This document shows, piece after piece, positions 46,101-57,829 of a stretch of DNA of 64,000 nt. Location: NCBI GenBank assembly GCA_033980235.1, contig CM067075.1, positions 24,189,061 to 24,253,060 of the forward strand, read 5' to 3'. The position numbers and the translations under genes were made by a program. Within the stretch, counting starts at the first letter, position 1. Every line of letters starts with the position of its first letter. Source of the stretch: Diadema setosum. Taxonomy: Eukaryota > Echinodermata > Echinoidea > Diadematoida > Diadematidae. The notes under the pieces are model-generated. The model was not told the origin of the DNA and did not search any database. It saw only the letters and a list, made by a program, of their open reading frames with translations.

Positions 46101-48486
46101 TTAAAAAGGTACACTTTTAAAGTTATGGTCAAAGAAGCAAAATTTTTCTTATTATTCTCTTTATTTTTCTTGACCATTAATCGCAAATATCTCCATTTAG
46201 CAAATATGGACTTATCGGTTTTTGCAAACAAACTCTTCATATAATCTTCTTCTTTTTTTTCAGTACATATTGTGTGATTACCACACTGCATTATTACTTC
46301 ATTATTATATGGAATGCATCTCTTGACTACAAATACTAACTTGTTCTTGTGATCTACAGCTGTACACTTAGTCCCCCCAACATTACAAAATGAATGAAAA
46401 ATTAAAATGTGTATTACGAATGAACATATTCATAAATAGGCCCTATAACTTGGGAAATTCCAACAAAGCAGAGCAAATTTTCCTCATTGTAATGGTTTAG
46501 CGAAAAAGGGAATGAATATGATTATGGTGTATATGGTATGATGTTTACCATTATACGAACACAAAAAATTCTAAAAGCCATATTTGATACAACACGGTGG
46601 TAAATTTGTATTGAGTAGAACATTTATGCTTTCATCATACAAGTGCATGTGTGCACCACAAGGTTGCATCTCAATGCACTGCTTCGATGGCAGTACATTG
46701 TACAGAATTGCATGTCCTGCCTGGAAGAGTATGACAGATCTGTGAATGTTAAACTGGAGCAAGTCATGATAAGGCTGAGTAAGCCACAGACGTGATGGTA
46801 TTATCACAGTTGTTCCATGGCAACACTTACGGCAAATAACTGTCATGCGTGAAAGACATGAGCATAAAGAATGTAGACACACACACACAAAAAAAAAACA
46901 TAGCTATAATGTGCCATCCTTCAGCGGAGAAGGCATAAATTGACACTTTTCAGGAATTTATGAAATTCTCATATTGAATATCTTACTGCTCTGTCAGGAG
47001 CAAGGTTGCCCTCAGAAACAGTTTAATGCATGCTTTTCTGATCGCTATTGTATACATTTACAAGGCACATTTGGGATGCACTGCACATACACAACGTGTA
47101 CATGTGATAGCATTTCCATACAAGAGCATTGGTAATTTTGTATAATAATACAGAACTACTGTAGTGTACCAGACGAAATTGTCACTGACACTCAATGCAT
47201 AGGGTAGACAAGAACTTTTGGTGCATGAACTCGAATCTTGGCTCTCGCAAAATTTGCAAAATTAAAATGTAAGCCTAGGATGCAAACATTCCTGATTTTA
47301 CAGTATGTTGTTGGGGTGGGGTAGAAGTAACAAAGAGATAGAGAGAGAGAGATCATGTGTGTGTGTGTATGAAAAGGTTAGGGTTGACATGACTCAGATG
47401 TAATTACATAAGGGCCTTGCCTCTTTTGCAGCCCCCTAAATATAACAGCGTGCCTCCCTCCCAGCTCGTATGAAATGGAACTTGCCCATATCATAAGGGC
47501 TGGATCAACTAATGCACACAATTTCAGCAAAGTTCTACTCATTAGGACAACATGAAGAACTCCTTCCTCCATTGACAGAGGTAGGCTGGCACTCCCTTCA
47601 AAATTGTACTCTAAAATTTAAAAAAAAAGTATGAAAATGTCCCAGTGCGTGCAAAATGCAGCATTTAAAGAGGAATGCCTGCGTCAGGCTCAGTAACATT
47701 GAGGGGTATTTATGTGTACATCAAAACTTCACCCTATATTATTGTGATTCAATGTAATGCAGGAATAGTAGAAGAAAACATCAGTAAAGTGTGAAGAAAA
47801 TTGGACAATCTATCAAAGTTTTGACTAAATGATTGTGTACATCAGCCATTGCTTGGAAAAGGCGGCTATCTCAACCATTTGTGGCACCACTGTAGTGGAA
47901 GGGTATCAAAAAATGTAAAGAGAATTTCACAAAATTTCATTTTAATGAAAAGTACTCGTTCCTTCTGCTCACTACTGACATATGCTTACAGTAATAATAT
48001 ATTCCCCCTGCTTTGTGAAGGTGGTAAAGTAAAGTGCTCTTTTCAATATTATGCCAGAAAAAATGAAAATGTATGTAAATACAATTCCCTACTTCCATTT
48101 GATCACAAATTTGGAATTTAAGAAGCACAGGGCCAATTGTTATTGGTACCCCACGATGCTATATAGCAAATTCTAGTTACCCCTCGTTGTCTGTTAGTAC
48201 TGCATGATAAAGCACATACACAGGACTTGGTGACAAGAAAACAACTACGTGTTCATGAGTCAGCCACGATATGACTAACTCACTTAAAGATAATACGTCA
48301 AGTTTCTTCGTTATCAACGAGGAAAGGATCAATGTTGACAGTGGCTAAATCAGTAGAGGTTGCTGTTTCTCACTATTCAACAATGGTGATTATTTTCTTT
48401 TATCACAGCACACACAAAAAAGTAATTCTCATTCAAATGATGACATTGACCAGATTACGACACCTTCTATTAATAATAATAATTCA

Positions 48487-48531
<45 letters not shown>

Positions 48532-49215
48532 GTGGATACTTGTATAGCGCACAGGTCCACCTTTCAGTGCTCATGGCACTTCAAAAAAATAAAAAGATAG
48601 ATCACACATGTGTACATGTTCAAGCATGACAACAGAGAAGAAAATGGCAAACAACAAACAAACACTAGATAAAGAATACAATTGTTCTGAACATTATAGA
48701 CAGGAATTACAGTCCTCAGTGTGAGAGGAACAGATGCGTTTTAAGTTTTAAGTTTATTACCACTGCTATGTAGCTATTTAATACTATTCTAATTAAAGGA
48801 TAATGATAATAATGATATTCTAACATTATCATCATCATTATTATTTAAAAAGGGAGAAGGAAGGCATAAATAATAAGACTTTTCATGAATAACCATCAGA
48901 AAAAGCTTGCAAAGTTTTGATAAACATTACTTAACCTGTATTTTGATATTCAATATATCAAGACCTGAAACTGAAGGTTTTCAACCTCAGCCCAAACACA
49001 AAAACCCAACTATAGGCTGTAACACTGAACCCAAATCTAATGGAGGTTTGAAACCTTCAGCGGACTTTCAAAATACAACAGCCAAGAGATGCGTCACTGT
49101 ACACTAACCTCGCATGTTCGGCCAAACGCGATAGCGGAAGGTCTCGGCACAGACAAGCAGAAAACTGATGGAGGCTGCGATGAAGACTAGCCGCTGGTTT
49201 GTGGTCGCAGCCAAC
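37176..49215 (-). CDS. RETREG: Reticulophagy regulator (RETREG/FAM134 family), N-terminus missing
   Basis: Seven exons: 49109-49215, 45433-45460 (28 bp), 43899-44025, 43427-43511, 41264-41398, 39068-39289, 37176-37885. All are GT-AG, in phase, and yield 470 residues to a TAG. The order matches human FAM134 proteins: RLVFIAASISFLLVCAETF and VWPNMR (first reticulon-homology hairpin), LLSVPELCEYISRAW, RDPAK, FCTYTCCVCLTVFFISVYIP GVILAY (second hairpin), HDVTGQLYTKMKPFLKQFEQ, then a long acidic tail. AEFEMLDSAEL (around 37308-37319) is the LC3-interacting region. Family members bend ER membrane and recruit Atg8 proteins for ER-phagy. The N-terminal exons, including the start codon and the first half-hairpin, were not found. 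The vertebrate paralogue correspondence (RETREG1/2/3) is unresolved, hence the family-level symbol. Confidence 0.93.
37308..37319 (-). other. RETREG: LC3-interacting region of RETREG
   Basis: Encodes FEML within DLAEFEMLDSAEL. This corresponds to the F-E-L-L core with flanking acidic residues in the human FAM134 proteins, near the C-terminus as in those proteins. Confidence 0.85.
38216..38778. repeat. MITE, ACAAGTTCACCTTCATAGACATG family, copy a
   Basis: Left TTAAAGGTCAAGTTCACCTT, right GAAGGTGGACTTGTCCTTTAA; 563 bp. It contains GAAAATCTGACAATCCGTTC and its inverted counterpart, so it is a long foldback. It lies in a RETREG intron. A second copy is at 60850-61422. Confidence 0.88.
38783..38875 (-). 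repeat. 93-bp mini-MITE, copy b (inverted)
   Basis: TTAACCCGTTGAGGACGAAC at the left, TCGTCCTCAACGGGTTAA at the right: a nearly perfect 17-bp inverted repeat. It sits four bases from the preceding MITE. Confidence 0.9.
39375..40490 (-). mobile_element. Minisatellite-bearing element with DR1 arrays, copy 2 (RETREG intron)
   Basis: Reverse-oriented relative of 25940-27210. The hairpin ATTACGCGGTGCGTAAT (about 39414-39430) and GTCCCCGCCGG (39435) come first. About six units of 157 bp follow, with AGGTCAAAGGTCA at 39491, 39648, 39806 (one mismatch), 39964, 40121, and a double site at 40266/40279. Then come ACACACGGAC repeats and the GTCCCC...GGGGAC hairpin ending at 40490. The doubled DR1 is at the same end as in copy 1, so the order of parts is conserved. 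The unit count differs by about one. Confidence 0.8.
40655..40741. repeat. CGCGAAAA-type MITE, fragment
   Basis: AACCACTCGCGAAATTGTCT and AATTCGAAAAATACTATG match the right third of 29115-29355. Confidence 0.55.
41013..41220. repeat. CGCGAAAA-type MITE, TACTGTAAAA subtype
   Basis: TACTGTAAAACTGGATATTT at the left and AAATTTCCACTTTTACAGT at the right. The interior is the reverse complement of 24850-25060 over GGCCAAGAAGAGTTTCAC. It ends 44 bp before a RETREG exon boundary. Confidence 0.82.
41620..41702. repeat. 83-bp foldback in RETREG intron
   Basis: CATGTGAAGAGCTCGCTTCC and GGCACTAAAT are mirrored by ATTTAGTGCC and AAGCTCTTCATG around a short loop. Confidence 0.75.
42203..42364. repeat. 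Foldback MITE, CATTTCATAAA / ATTGG family
   Basis: TGGGCCCCATTTCATAAAG at the left, TTTATGAAATGAGGCCCA at the right. Inverted AGCAACTC/GAGTTGCT blocks flank a core with CATTGGCTG. Confidence 0.85.
42603..42746. repeat. Foldback MITE, GGGGGCATTTCATAAAG
   Basis: TGGGGGGCATTTCATAAAGC at the left and GCTTCATGAAATGCCCCCTG at the right. The core contains CAGCCAGTCAGATGG. It lies 240 bp from the previous family member. Confidence 0.85.
44214..44465. repeat. CGCGAAAA-type MITE, TATACGCC subtype
   Basis: TACTGTATATGCGAAATATT at the left and CGCGAAATATATGGCGTATA at the right. Internal ACGCGAAATTAAAAACACGC and CACTCGCGAAATTGTTG occur. It is the best-preserved member of this subtype in the window. Confidence 0.85.
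46011..46243. repeat. MITE with 40-bp inverted arms (RETREG intron)
   Basis: TATATGAAGAGTTTGTTCGC and AAAACCGATAAGTCCATTTT are mirrored at 46200-46243. It is 233 bp long. Confidence 0.85.
48466..48582 (+). repeat. (TAA)n microsatellite with TATAGCGC tail
   Basis: A TAA run at 48488-48530 is followed directly by GGATACTTGTATAGCGCACA, then CAGTGCTCATGGCACTTC. I have seen this microsatellite-plus-TATAGCGC arrangement as a recurrent interspersed repeat in aquatic animals; it may be a SINE or MITE tail. Confidence 0.5.
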
Positions 49216-49981
49216 CTGGGAGGAGGTAGGCAACAAGGTAAACAGGAAAGAAATAGGAATGTAATCACCATTCAATTTCTCTGGTTTTTTTTTTTTTTTT
49301 GTGAGGTATAGATACAGATACACTAAAATGCAAGTGCACTACTGGAAAACTCGCTGGTAATTAATGCTGTATTGATGTTTATGTCATAGTTTTTCATGCC
49401 TTCAAACTTTGGGGCACATACTTGCAGTTCCCCACGGAATCAGTCATACAACAGGGTGATAAACAGCATACAATGCATTCAACAGCATGTTATGTGCTTT
49501 CATACTAACCTCATAATTCTTAGACTACATGACAGAACAAGCTCTCACTTTTTCTTTTTCTATTACACTCAGTTGTACATATATATATAAAAAGACAATC
49601 TTTTAAATACCGCGTGGCAGATTCGCCCTGAGCAACTATTTTTCTCATCTCAATACCCTGTCTTATAAATAAATACAACTTTGAAAGCAGAATGTTTTGT
49701 ACAAAGTACCTGGCCATTTAGCTGCAAATTAGGGCCGATGCTTCCATGATATGAACTTTGAAGCAGACAAAATATAACAAACAAACTTTGCCACACTTGT
49801 ACAGCATTCTATCCAAACTTGACCTACACAGACCTACATTGCACTAAGTCTCCCGCCTCCAGCGCGAGACTCGTGCTTCAGCGCATTATCATCTCAAGCT
49901 CACACGCTCAGCATCCATTTTTGCATGCCTTCGGGCGCAGAAAAGAAGACCGCAAAATAGGTAAAATGCATAGATCGCGCA

Positions 49982-50337
49982 TTAAAGGGACTGTAAAGTT
50001 CTGGTCGTTTTGCGAAATATCAAAGAGCATGCAATTCTAAGGGGTATCAAAAGTTTATTTGATGAAAATCGGTTTTGAAATGGCTGAGATATCCAAAAAA
50101 CAAAGTGAAACAAAGAGATCCTAATAAAAGGCGCACGTGGCCTGTCACATTTTTTTTATTATTATCATTTTTTTTGGATATCTCAGACATTTGAAAACCA
50201 ATTTTCATCAAATAAACATTGAATCCTTCTTAAAATTACATGCTCTTTCATATTTCATAAGAGGTTTCCAATTATCTCACTTAGAAATGTTATAAACCTG
50301 AATCCCCACCTCAACCAGTACTGTACAGTCCCCTTAA
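49982..50337. repeat. MITE, TTAAAGGGACTGTACAGT family, copy b
   Basis: TTAAAGGGACTGTAAAGTTC at the left, GTACTGTACAGTCCCCTTAA at the right; internal GATATC and ATCAAATAAACATTG blocks. Confidence 0.88.
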
Positions 50338-50740
50338 AGAGAAGGGCAATTTGCCAATCTCCAGCCAGCATCCAGACATAAATCATAAAATGTCCTGTTT
50401 GCATTTTCTTCTCAAACAACCAGTTTATTCATAAAATCATGAGATTTGGTGAATACCTGTATGCAATTTCATTCACAAAATTACCTCACTGGTATGCACC
50501 AAATGTCATAATTTCATATCCCAAATTTCAAAAAAAAAAAAAAAAAATCTCCCTACCTCATCCATCCTTCCTGCTTTTTTGCATACATACACACATATAT
50601 TTTGTCAAATAACTGAAGTGCCAAAAGAATTTTTACTCATGGCACAAATAAAATAGCTCTATTATTATGGGTTTTTTAATTATCAGCATCATTCTCTATC
50701 GAATATCATTCGATTATTATGGCACAGATGTCACATGATT

Positions 50741-51092
50741 CACAGAGACTCCAAACTCTCCCGCTTTTGATGGGAGATCTCCCGCCGAAAGCCCGTTTTT
50801 ACAAAATCTCCCGTTCTCCCGCTTGGGATTTAATTTCTCCCGCCCTGGCTCTGTGTCTCCCGCTTGAAATGCTTTCTTACTTATTGCCATCGTCAGCTGA
50901 TCGTATGATGAAAAATAAGCCTTAGATAGCACGAGAGAGTATCTAGAATCCTAGAGCTTCCAGGGCCCATGAGCGGGTCCTGGCCCCCGGCCGCAAGGCG
51001 CTTCGCGCACATCAAGTTGGAGTCTCCCGTTTGCTCGGGTTTCAGGCGGGAGAATCTCCAGATCAGAAGGTGCTTTGGGTTGGAGTCTCTGG
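50741..51092. repeat. Element with CAGAGACTCCAA ends and CTCCCGC repeats
   Basis: CACAGAGACTCCAAACTCTC at the left; TTGGAGTCTCTGG at the right. CTCCCGC/GCGGGAG motifs recur at least six times inside. The GC-rich interior contrasts with its surroundings. Confidence 0.5.
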
Positions 51093-52386
51093 ATTCATAT
51101 ATGCCAAATATGGATGAAAATAAAATAAAAGAAGTCTTCATCTAGATGCCACAGCTGTTCTTATCAGCTCTACAGGCTCCATCTCAAGCAGCAGTTCTAT
51201 GCAAATAATCACAATCACACGTGAACACACTTTAAACGCCACTCAAAGTCAACGACATGACCAAATTTGGTGTGAATGCACGCACCGCAGCGATATAACT
51301 CAAACAGAAAGTCTTATTTTTAGGCAAAACAGGAAGGAACATTTGGAGCAAACATCACCCACAATCCCGCCCACACCTTAGCCAGGGCCTCCAGGGTTGC
51401 ACATAGCACCTGAACTTACAGGTTGGCAGCAATCCAAGGGGGCTGGAAGGTTGACCTTAAGGGTGACCTTATAGATTTTTTTTTTGAAGTATTTTTGTCT
51501 GTACCCTCCATCGGAATAATAGTTATAACATATGTGCATGGTTGCTTGACTGATGGCCTTACGACATCACGTATCATTGCGCTTTCTACTCCTCATGCTA
51601 AAATCAACATAGGTCCCTGCTGTCATCGGTCAAGTATAATATCTCTATTCCACTAACTTGAATCAACCCCGCTCTTATAAGAATTGCTATCTGCATAATA
51701 CAGGAAAATTATGTGTAAAATGTTACCTTTGTAATAGAGCACAGAAAAATTTACGAGTAGACCTACAGGCTCTGCACTTGAAGCAACAAATCAAACATCT
51801 ACACTGTTTTTACACCAAGATCAGTCACTCTGTATTTTATTCCTCTTGTCAACTTGGGATGATTTTGAGAGTTGACCATCATTTTTGTGTTCACTGCATG
51901 TGCCAAGGAATGAGAAAATGGGATTGCCATAGCTGGCTTTGGCAAATCTCATCAAATTGAATTGCCTGTGTTTTGGAAGAAAATGGTTGCATCATGAATA
52001 ATGCAATACTTTGACATGTGACTTGTCAAACTTTTTACCACACCACCCACTCATTTGAAGGTTGATGGCTCGCCAACATGAGCACACATGGATATTTAAA
52101 AAAAAAAAAAAAAAGCGTGTTGCACCAAAAAAGAAAGGGTTTCTCAGCAACAGAATTTCCTGAACTTTCCCTGAACTCATCCATTTGATACATTTTCAAA
52201 ATATTTGTTAATATGTAGCCTATACCTATGGACTACGTATAAGGTTGCTGATACTGTTGTCAAATTACAAACACTATGGCATACACCAAGAAAAACACAC
52301 AACGGACAGAGTATGTATCAATGCATTTCCCAAATATGATAACTGGCACAACTACCGTAATAAGATATGCTGGTCAGATCACCTAC

Positions 52387-52480
52387 CAGCAAACCGCACA
52401 AGCATGACGAAGGTCATCTTTAACAACTTCAGAAATTGAACAAAGCAACCAAACAACCAGCCAACAAATGCTGGTAGTCC
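52387..52480 (-). other. Orphan exon-like segment upstream of RETREG
   Basis: A good acceptor (TTTTTGAATGTTTCAG) and a donor (TTTGCTG then GTAGGT) bound 94 bp that are open in two frames. The phase would allow splicing to the 49215 acceptor in one frame. However, that frame lacks the conserved W-E-x-P...N..FW block expected before the first RETREG hairpin. I do not assign it to RETREG. Confidence 0.2.
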
Positions 52481-53123
52481 CTGAAACATTCAAAAATATA
52501 TCTAGTCTGACAAACACTGTACATACTGGCCATAAATACCCGATTTGTTTTAATTAAAAAGAATGATGCACAAAAAACCAATATTCTGAGGGCATTACAA
52601 GAGCTATACCTCGATCTGCACTTGCCCAAATTGGCACTCAGGCACATGGCTGATGCCTTAAACAGGCAAACACCCATCAATTTCACCTGCCCAATGAGAG
52701 CACATTAATTCTTCCTATCGCGTATTATAAATATGTTAACATTTTGTCGCTAGCAGTCAGGTCTGTACGCTGGCCGATGCTACGAGCACTTGAATGAGTT
52801 ACAGCTGTAATCTTACACATCCATGCACAACACAAGGAGGTCAAGCGGGGCCACACTTTTAGTGTTCACTTCTGCATGTACTTTCGATGATGCGAAGTTA
52901 TTGTGTAGTAGGCACAGGTAGAGAGTATACACTGTAATTATGCGGTAATCGCATCTAATTTTTCCCTTTTTATCACGACTAAAACATTGTCACTTCACAA
53001 CAGCAATGCATTTTCAGAGCTTTTTTTTGTTGTAACTTGATATTTCTTTTCTCCAACACTTAGCCATTGCTGAGAAAATTTATGAAAATATGGTAGTTTG
53101 GGGATATACAACAGCGCTCTGGT

Positions 53124-53161
53124 TTGTTGTTGTTGTTGTTTTTTTTTTTTTTTTTTTTTTT

Positions 53162-53197
<36 letters not shown>

Positions 53198-53238
53198 TTG
53201 TTGTTGTTGTTGTCGTCGTCGTCGTCGTCGTCGTCGTC

Positions 53239-53272
<34 letters not shown>

Positions 53273-53275
53273 TTC
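53124..53275 (+). repeat. Compound trinucleotide microsatellite
   Basis: Successive runs of GTT, T, GCT/GTT, GTC (about nine units) and GCT (about eight units). Apparent Leu/Val/Cys/Thr homopolymer frames are artefacts of it. Confidence 0.95.
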
Positions 53276-54249
53276 TTTTGATCATGATCATAGCACTGAT
53301 ATCAACACATTCTCATGGAAATTTAATAGCATCACTGCTGTTTGGGTTTTCACAGTTATATGTGATCTAGGGAGAATTGTCCTGGGCAAGTAGGGAAGAG
53401 CATTTGTGGCATCCCTAGCTAGTCCAGCCGATGTATGCTACAAGAAACTTAATACGTACAGAAAATACACAATACCTACATTGTAGGCATAATAATAGCA
53501 GTCCCTCAACCAGACGAAACTACAGAGATACAGCTCACTGCTGCCCCTGGCAAATGATTTGCATAAGTAAACAAACAATGCGAAGACACCACCCCCTGAC
53601 AGCACAGGAAGGAAAGCCCTGCAGCCAGCTAAGGTTGTTACTTGGATCTAGTTTGTTGTGGTACCAGCACAAAAGTGCCTGGTAATATGCCTTTACGTTC
53701 AGTTTCACTCAAGTATTCAATCTATTGTGTATACACAGTTTACGCCTACCTGGTTTATCGCAAAACCGCAGTAGCACCAGCCAACTTCTGTTTGGCATAA
53801 TCTGGTTGATATTAAAATGCATTTTAGTCTTTTTTCAAGGCTGTCGACCTGCATCACTTCCTACTGAATGTCAGAAGAACCAAGAGACTAAATTCTAATG
53901 AAACCTGAAATGATAACCACACACTTGCATTTCATGGCAAAAGTAATGTGCATGCAAATATATTAATATCAGAATATTTACGTGCTAAAGATATGGTTTT
54001 CAGTGTGTTCATTACCAGAAGGCAGGCACAATAGTTTACACTGTCAATAGATTTGATGTCCCGGCCAATATACAATTCAAGGGCTGGATGATGAGACTAC
54101 AACCTGGCAGTTATATGCAAATGAGTTGACAGACCTCCCCCACCCCCCCCCCCCCCTGCCCCCAGGTCTGCATCACTCTGTACTATAAAGCTGATCATGA
54201 AAATGCATCTCCCTCAACAAGAAGAATCAGAAAGAAAAGCCACACATTC

Positions 54250-54609
54250 TTAAAGGGATGGTACAGTATTGGTGAGATAAAAATTGGGCTTTAACTTTTT
54301 TGTGAGATATCAAGAAAACACTTATGAAATAGTACAGAGCATACCATTTTACGAGGAATTCAAAGTTTATTTGATAAAAATCAGGTTTGGAATAGCTGAA
54401 ACATCCAAAAACAAAGTAAAACAAAACGATCATATAGGATCACTCTGGTTTGGATATCTCGGCCATTTCAAAACCAATTTTCATCAAATAAACATTAAAT
54501 CCCTCCTGGAATTATAATGCATGCTCTTTCATATTTCATAAGAGGTTTCTCACTATCTCACCAAAAAACCTGAAGTTAAGTCTCAACCAAAACTATACGA
54601 TCCCTTTAA
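54250..54609. repeat. MITE, TTAAAGGGACTGTACAGT family, copy c
   Basis: TTAAAGGGATGGTACAGTAT at the left and CTATACGATCCCTTTAA at the right. Arms are more diverged than in the other copies. Confidence 0.85.
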
Positions 54610-56849
54610 GACTTCTGTTCACGGACCGTACAAATATTTGGTATGTAAAAGACTTGCATGGCTGTGTGCACAGCCATCATTGTTGGATGCACGGTCACTT
54701 CAAGTATCATAAAATCTCAATTCCTTTTGTTTTCAATGATATAGACATCTAAAAAAAAAAAAAAAATCAGACTGGTCATCACTACCTGAAGCTACATTGT
54801 ACAAGAAACATTGAATACATACGATGCATGCTGAAGAAATTGCGATGCGGCTGCACTGCATAATGCAATAACCATAAACTCCTACACATTGGGCACATAC
54901 CATCAACACCACCCAAAAAAAAAAAAAAAAAAAAAAAAGAAAAGATATAATTTTGCCCCAAATGTTTTTCATTCATTGTCACTGAAGTGACAGCCCATTC
55001 ATGGTACATTAAGCATGATGAAATGAATATGAAAACCAAGGTTACTCCATACATGGCTATAACACTGCGGTTGCTCAGTGGCCCTGGATGACTGAAAAAA
55101 AAAGGAGGAAATGTTTGGGAAAAAAGCTAAACAAATAAAACACGTAACATGGAAACACACGTGATAAACACAAACATACATTGTAAGATACGTGATATAG
55201 GAATATATAAATAAGTATCATATGTAGAAATATATTTGCACGTGTGTGTGTGTGTGTGTGTGTGTGTACATTTATGCATACAGTCCACCTTTTTCTATTC
55301 GGACTGAAAGTAGCTTCGATTTCGAGAAAATTAGACTTATGGGGATTAAAATCAATAGAACATAAAGAGAAGAGGACTTCAAAAAATCCTTTGACCTACT
55401 AGATGATTATTTGACTTACATGTGAATGCAAGGTTGACTGTACTTTCATAATGCCCACTAAACCTGCTTGTATCCGTGTACAAGAATGCGTGATGGTAAC
55501 ATCATATTTCCTATTTGATTCCATTCTCATGAACAGGCAGTACGCCCTTTTTGCACTGTATTTATAAAGACACTGCATGGTTGTAGTGATGGGACCCGCG
55601 ATCGAGCATGGAGCTACTATGGATCAAGGAAGTGTCCTTCCTGTCAATGTAAATTTGCTGTATGTTGCACAGTCTGCCGAAAGAGGTGTACCCTCCCTGA
55701 TCTGCCTACATTTGTAAATCTTCATCCAGTGAGCAAAAACATGAGATGCAAGAGATGTCCCAACCAAACACTCATGTTTGTCAATCTCTATTCCAAAAGA
55801 ACTGTTGGCATGCAGTGTGCCTATGAGTCAAGGAAATAATCCCACACAGGACAAGAGTCGGAACTGTCTCTCACGCCCACGAACGTGAAATAGGCTGGTT
55901 GAAACACACTGAAGTGCAGACATACAGTATTTGTTGTATGTTGCCAGCTTGTGTTCATGGAGCACATGATCCATCTTTGTCTGGGGTCACTAAAGTTAGA
56001 TTTCATGAACAAGTTAACTCATCTTCCTTTCAAAAGGAGGCAATGCAGATAATTTTAATTTCTTTCATTTTTATAACAGTCATCCCACAATAAGAATAAA
56101 GACCAAATGTTTCTATCATATAGCTATTTTGTATGTTAATTTATCATGATAGCATTCCATATCACAAGAGCTGATCATTGTTGTTGAATTTGTTTTCTGT
56201 TCTCTATTTGACAGATTCACACACGAACAAGTTTGTGGAGTGCAACAGTAATTTTACACTTCTTGGCTCAATCACTGCCTATTCCCTGATATTTGCTCAT
56301 GAGCCTCTTCTGATAAACATCTGAGAATTGCACCTCATTAATAGGTTATTAAAAACCTCTCTCAGTCACATGATTATTCACCTGTCACTCATCAAGCAAC
56401 AGCGTCAGCAAATAGTCATGGACAATAACAACAACAAACCCTATACTACAACTTGTACTTGGCACTTGATCAAATCATGGACCTATATAACGAAGGTTTA
56501 TGATCAAACAAGAGTCGCCATGTTGACACTCCTGAGCATTCAGTGTGACTAGGCATGGGTTGCTGAAATTCCTTCGCTTGTTTACACCAGGCTTGAGAGG
56601 ATTCTACCACTTCAAATGTCAAAATAATCACTGAATCACAAAACTTGGCATGATTCCAATTCAACAACGCAACTGCCAGTGTTGAGTCCCTATTCCTTTC
56701 TTTGAGTGCAGTCGTGTTTACACAAGCAAATCACACAAGAATAGGCATTACATGTAAGATCTGAAGTAACAATAGTAGACTTTGCCTGAACCATTAACCC
56801 CGTATCCAGTTCAGGTTTCTCAAGTAATCTCACTTTGAAACTTTGTAAT

Positions 56850-56850
56850 G

Positions 56851-56902
<52 letters not shown>

Positions 56903-56905
56903 TAT
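56850..56905 (+). repeat. A-run followed by (TA)n
   Basis: About 31 A then about 13 TA units. Confidence 0.95.
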
Positions 56906-57629
56906 GGCTGTCGTCAACCATAAAATCATGCCAGATGCTTACACAGGCAACTTCCTTCATATAACAAGGTCCTCAGAGACCTGCAGTTCTCTTTCTTTAT
57001 ATTGAAATTGTGTCATACAAGTGTAGCTGAACAGCAAAGTACAGAAAGATAATAAACAAAGTATTGTTGTGTAGATGATACTTTCTGGACCTGAATCTTT
57101 AGTTTGTTGTAATAAGCACTTTGGTTATATTTAAAACCGTTTGTTATTTAAACAGGAGCGCACTGTGGTCTATACTAATGTACTAATACATCACATGCAC
57201 CAAGTTTGAGAGCACAGGATGATTGGATTGTACAATCAATCAACATCAGGAAGGCATGAGTGGCTTAATCAAAATTCCAATTAACTCTCAACCGTCTCTT
57301 TCATTACAATAGGATTGGAAAGTACGATGACAAGTAGACTGTCACATACATGTACAGTGCTCACGCAATACAAACACACTTCCCCCTAGTATTTTTTTTT
57401 TTTTTTTTGACAGAGTACTATTGATAATTTGTATGCAAAACTCATTTACAAGTAGCTTTGGTTACTATCCACATTGTTTTCCAGAAAGATTTCCTGCAGA
57501 AATAGCAATAGCATTGCCAAGATGCCATTTCCTTTAACTATGCACTTTACAATTGAAGACATTTATCAGTTGGCTAGAGTTGTACATGGTTTACACGTCA
57601 TACACAATGACTCGTAATCTTCCTCTGAT

Positions 57630-57829
57630 CTATTTCTGTAACTTGCCAGCAATCATGCGGGGCAAAGATAGCATGTCATTCCCATAGTTGACATATCGTA
57701 AACAGAACGGACTCTCTCGCATGCCGCACAGCTGGTTGTAAACTGCCTCTGGAAGTTGTCTCTTGTTACACAATCCATCTCCATCACAGTAAACTTGATA
57801 CAGTACGTACTTCTTGCCCCACCTATGAC
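57630..57829 (-). CDS. Candidate terminal exon of an unrecognised gene
   Basis: A minus-strand frame of about 66 codons runs to a TAG at 57630 and looks coding: HRWGKKYVLYQVYCDGDGLC, NKRQLPEAVYNQLCGMRESP, FCLRYVNYGNDMLSLPRMIA. Four cysteines, balanced composition and no repeat overlap distinguish it from background. The acceptor is uncertain: AACCCAG then GTCATAGG puts the start at 57829, but the same frame is open about 60 bp further upstream (CKTLCTSTCTLNPG). I do not recognise the family. Cysteine spacing suggests a secreted or luminal protein, which is only a guess. It would be the 3' end of a gene lying to the right, possibly linked to 63054-63220. Confidence 0.4.

Larger units (their letters stand above)
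44466..49108. other. RETREG introns around the 28-bp exon
   Basis: About 4.6 kb containing only the micro-exon at 45433-45460, the MITE at 46011-46243, a fragment at 47235-47301, and a TAA microsatellite at 48466-48530. No other exon was recognised. Confidence 0.5.
53276..57629. other. No gene recognised
   Basis: Includes the MITE at 54250-54609, A-rich runs (54746-54768, 54915-54940), a GT run (55243-55268) and an A/TA tract at 56850-56905. Short frames show no family. Missing RETREG N-terminal exons could lie here. Confidence 0.4.

Noticed and set aside
47690..48120. Possible diverged relative of the ACAAGTTCACC MITE
   Set aside because: Shares GAAAATTGGACAATCTATCAAAG-like interior wording but the ends could not be delimited.
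53090..53393. Overlapping Leu-, Val-, Cys- or Thr-rich open frames
   Set aside because: Produced by the trinucleotide microsatellite and T-run; no real composition or start context.
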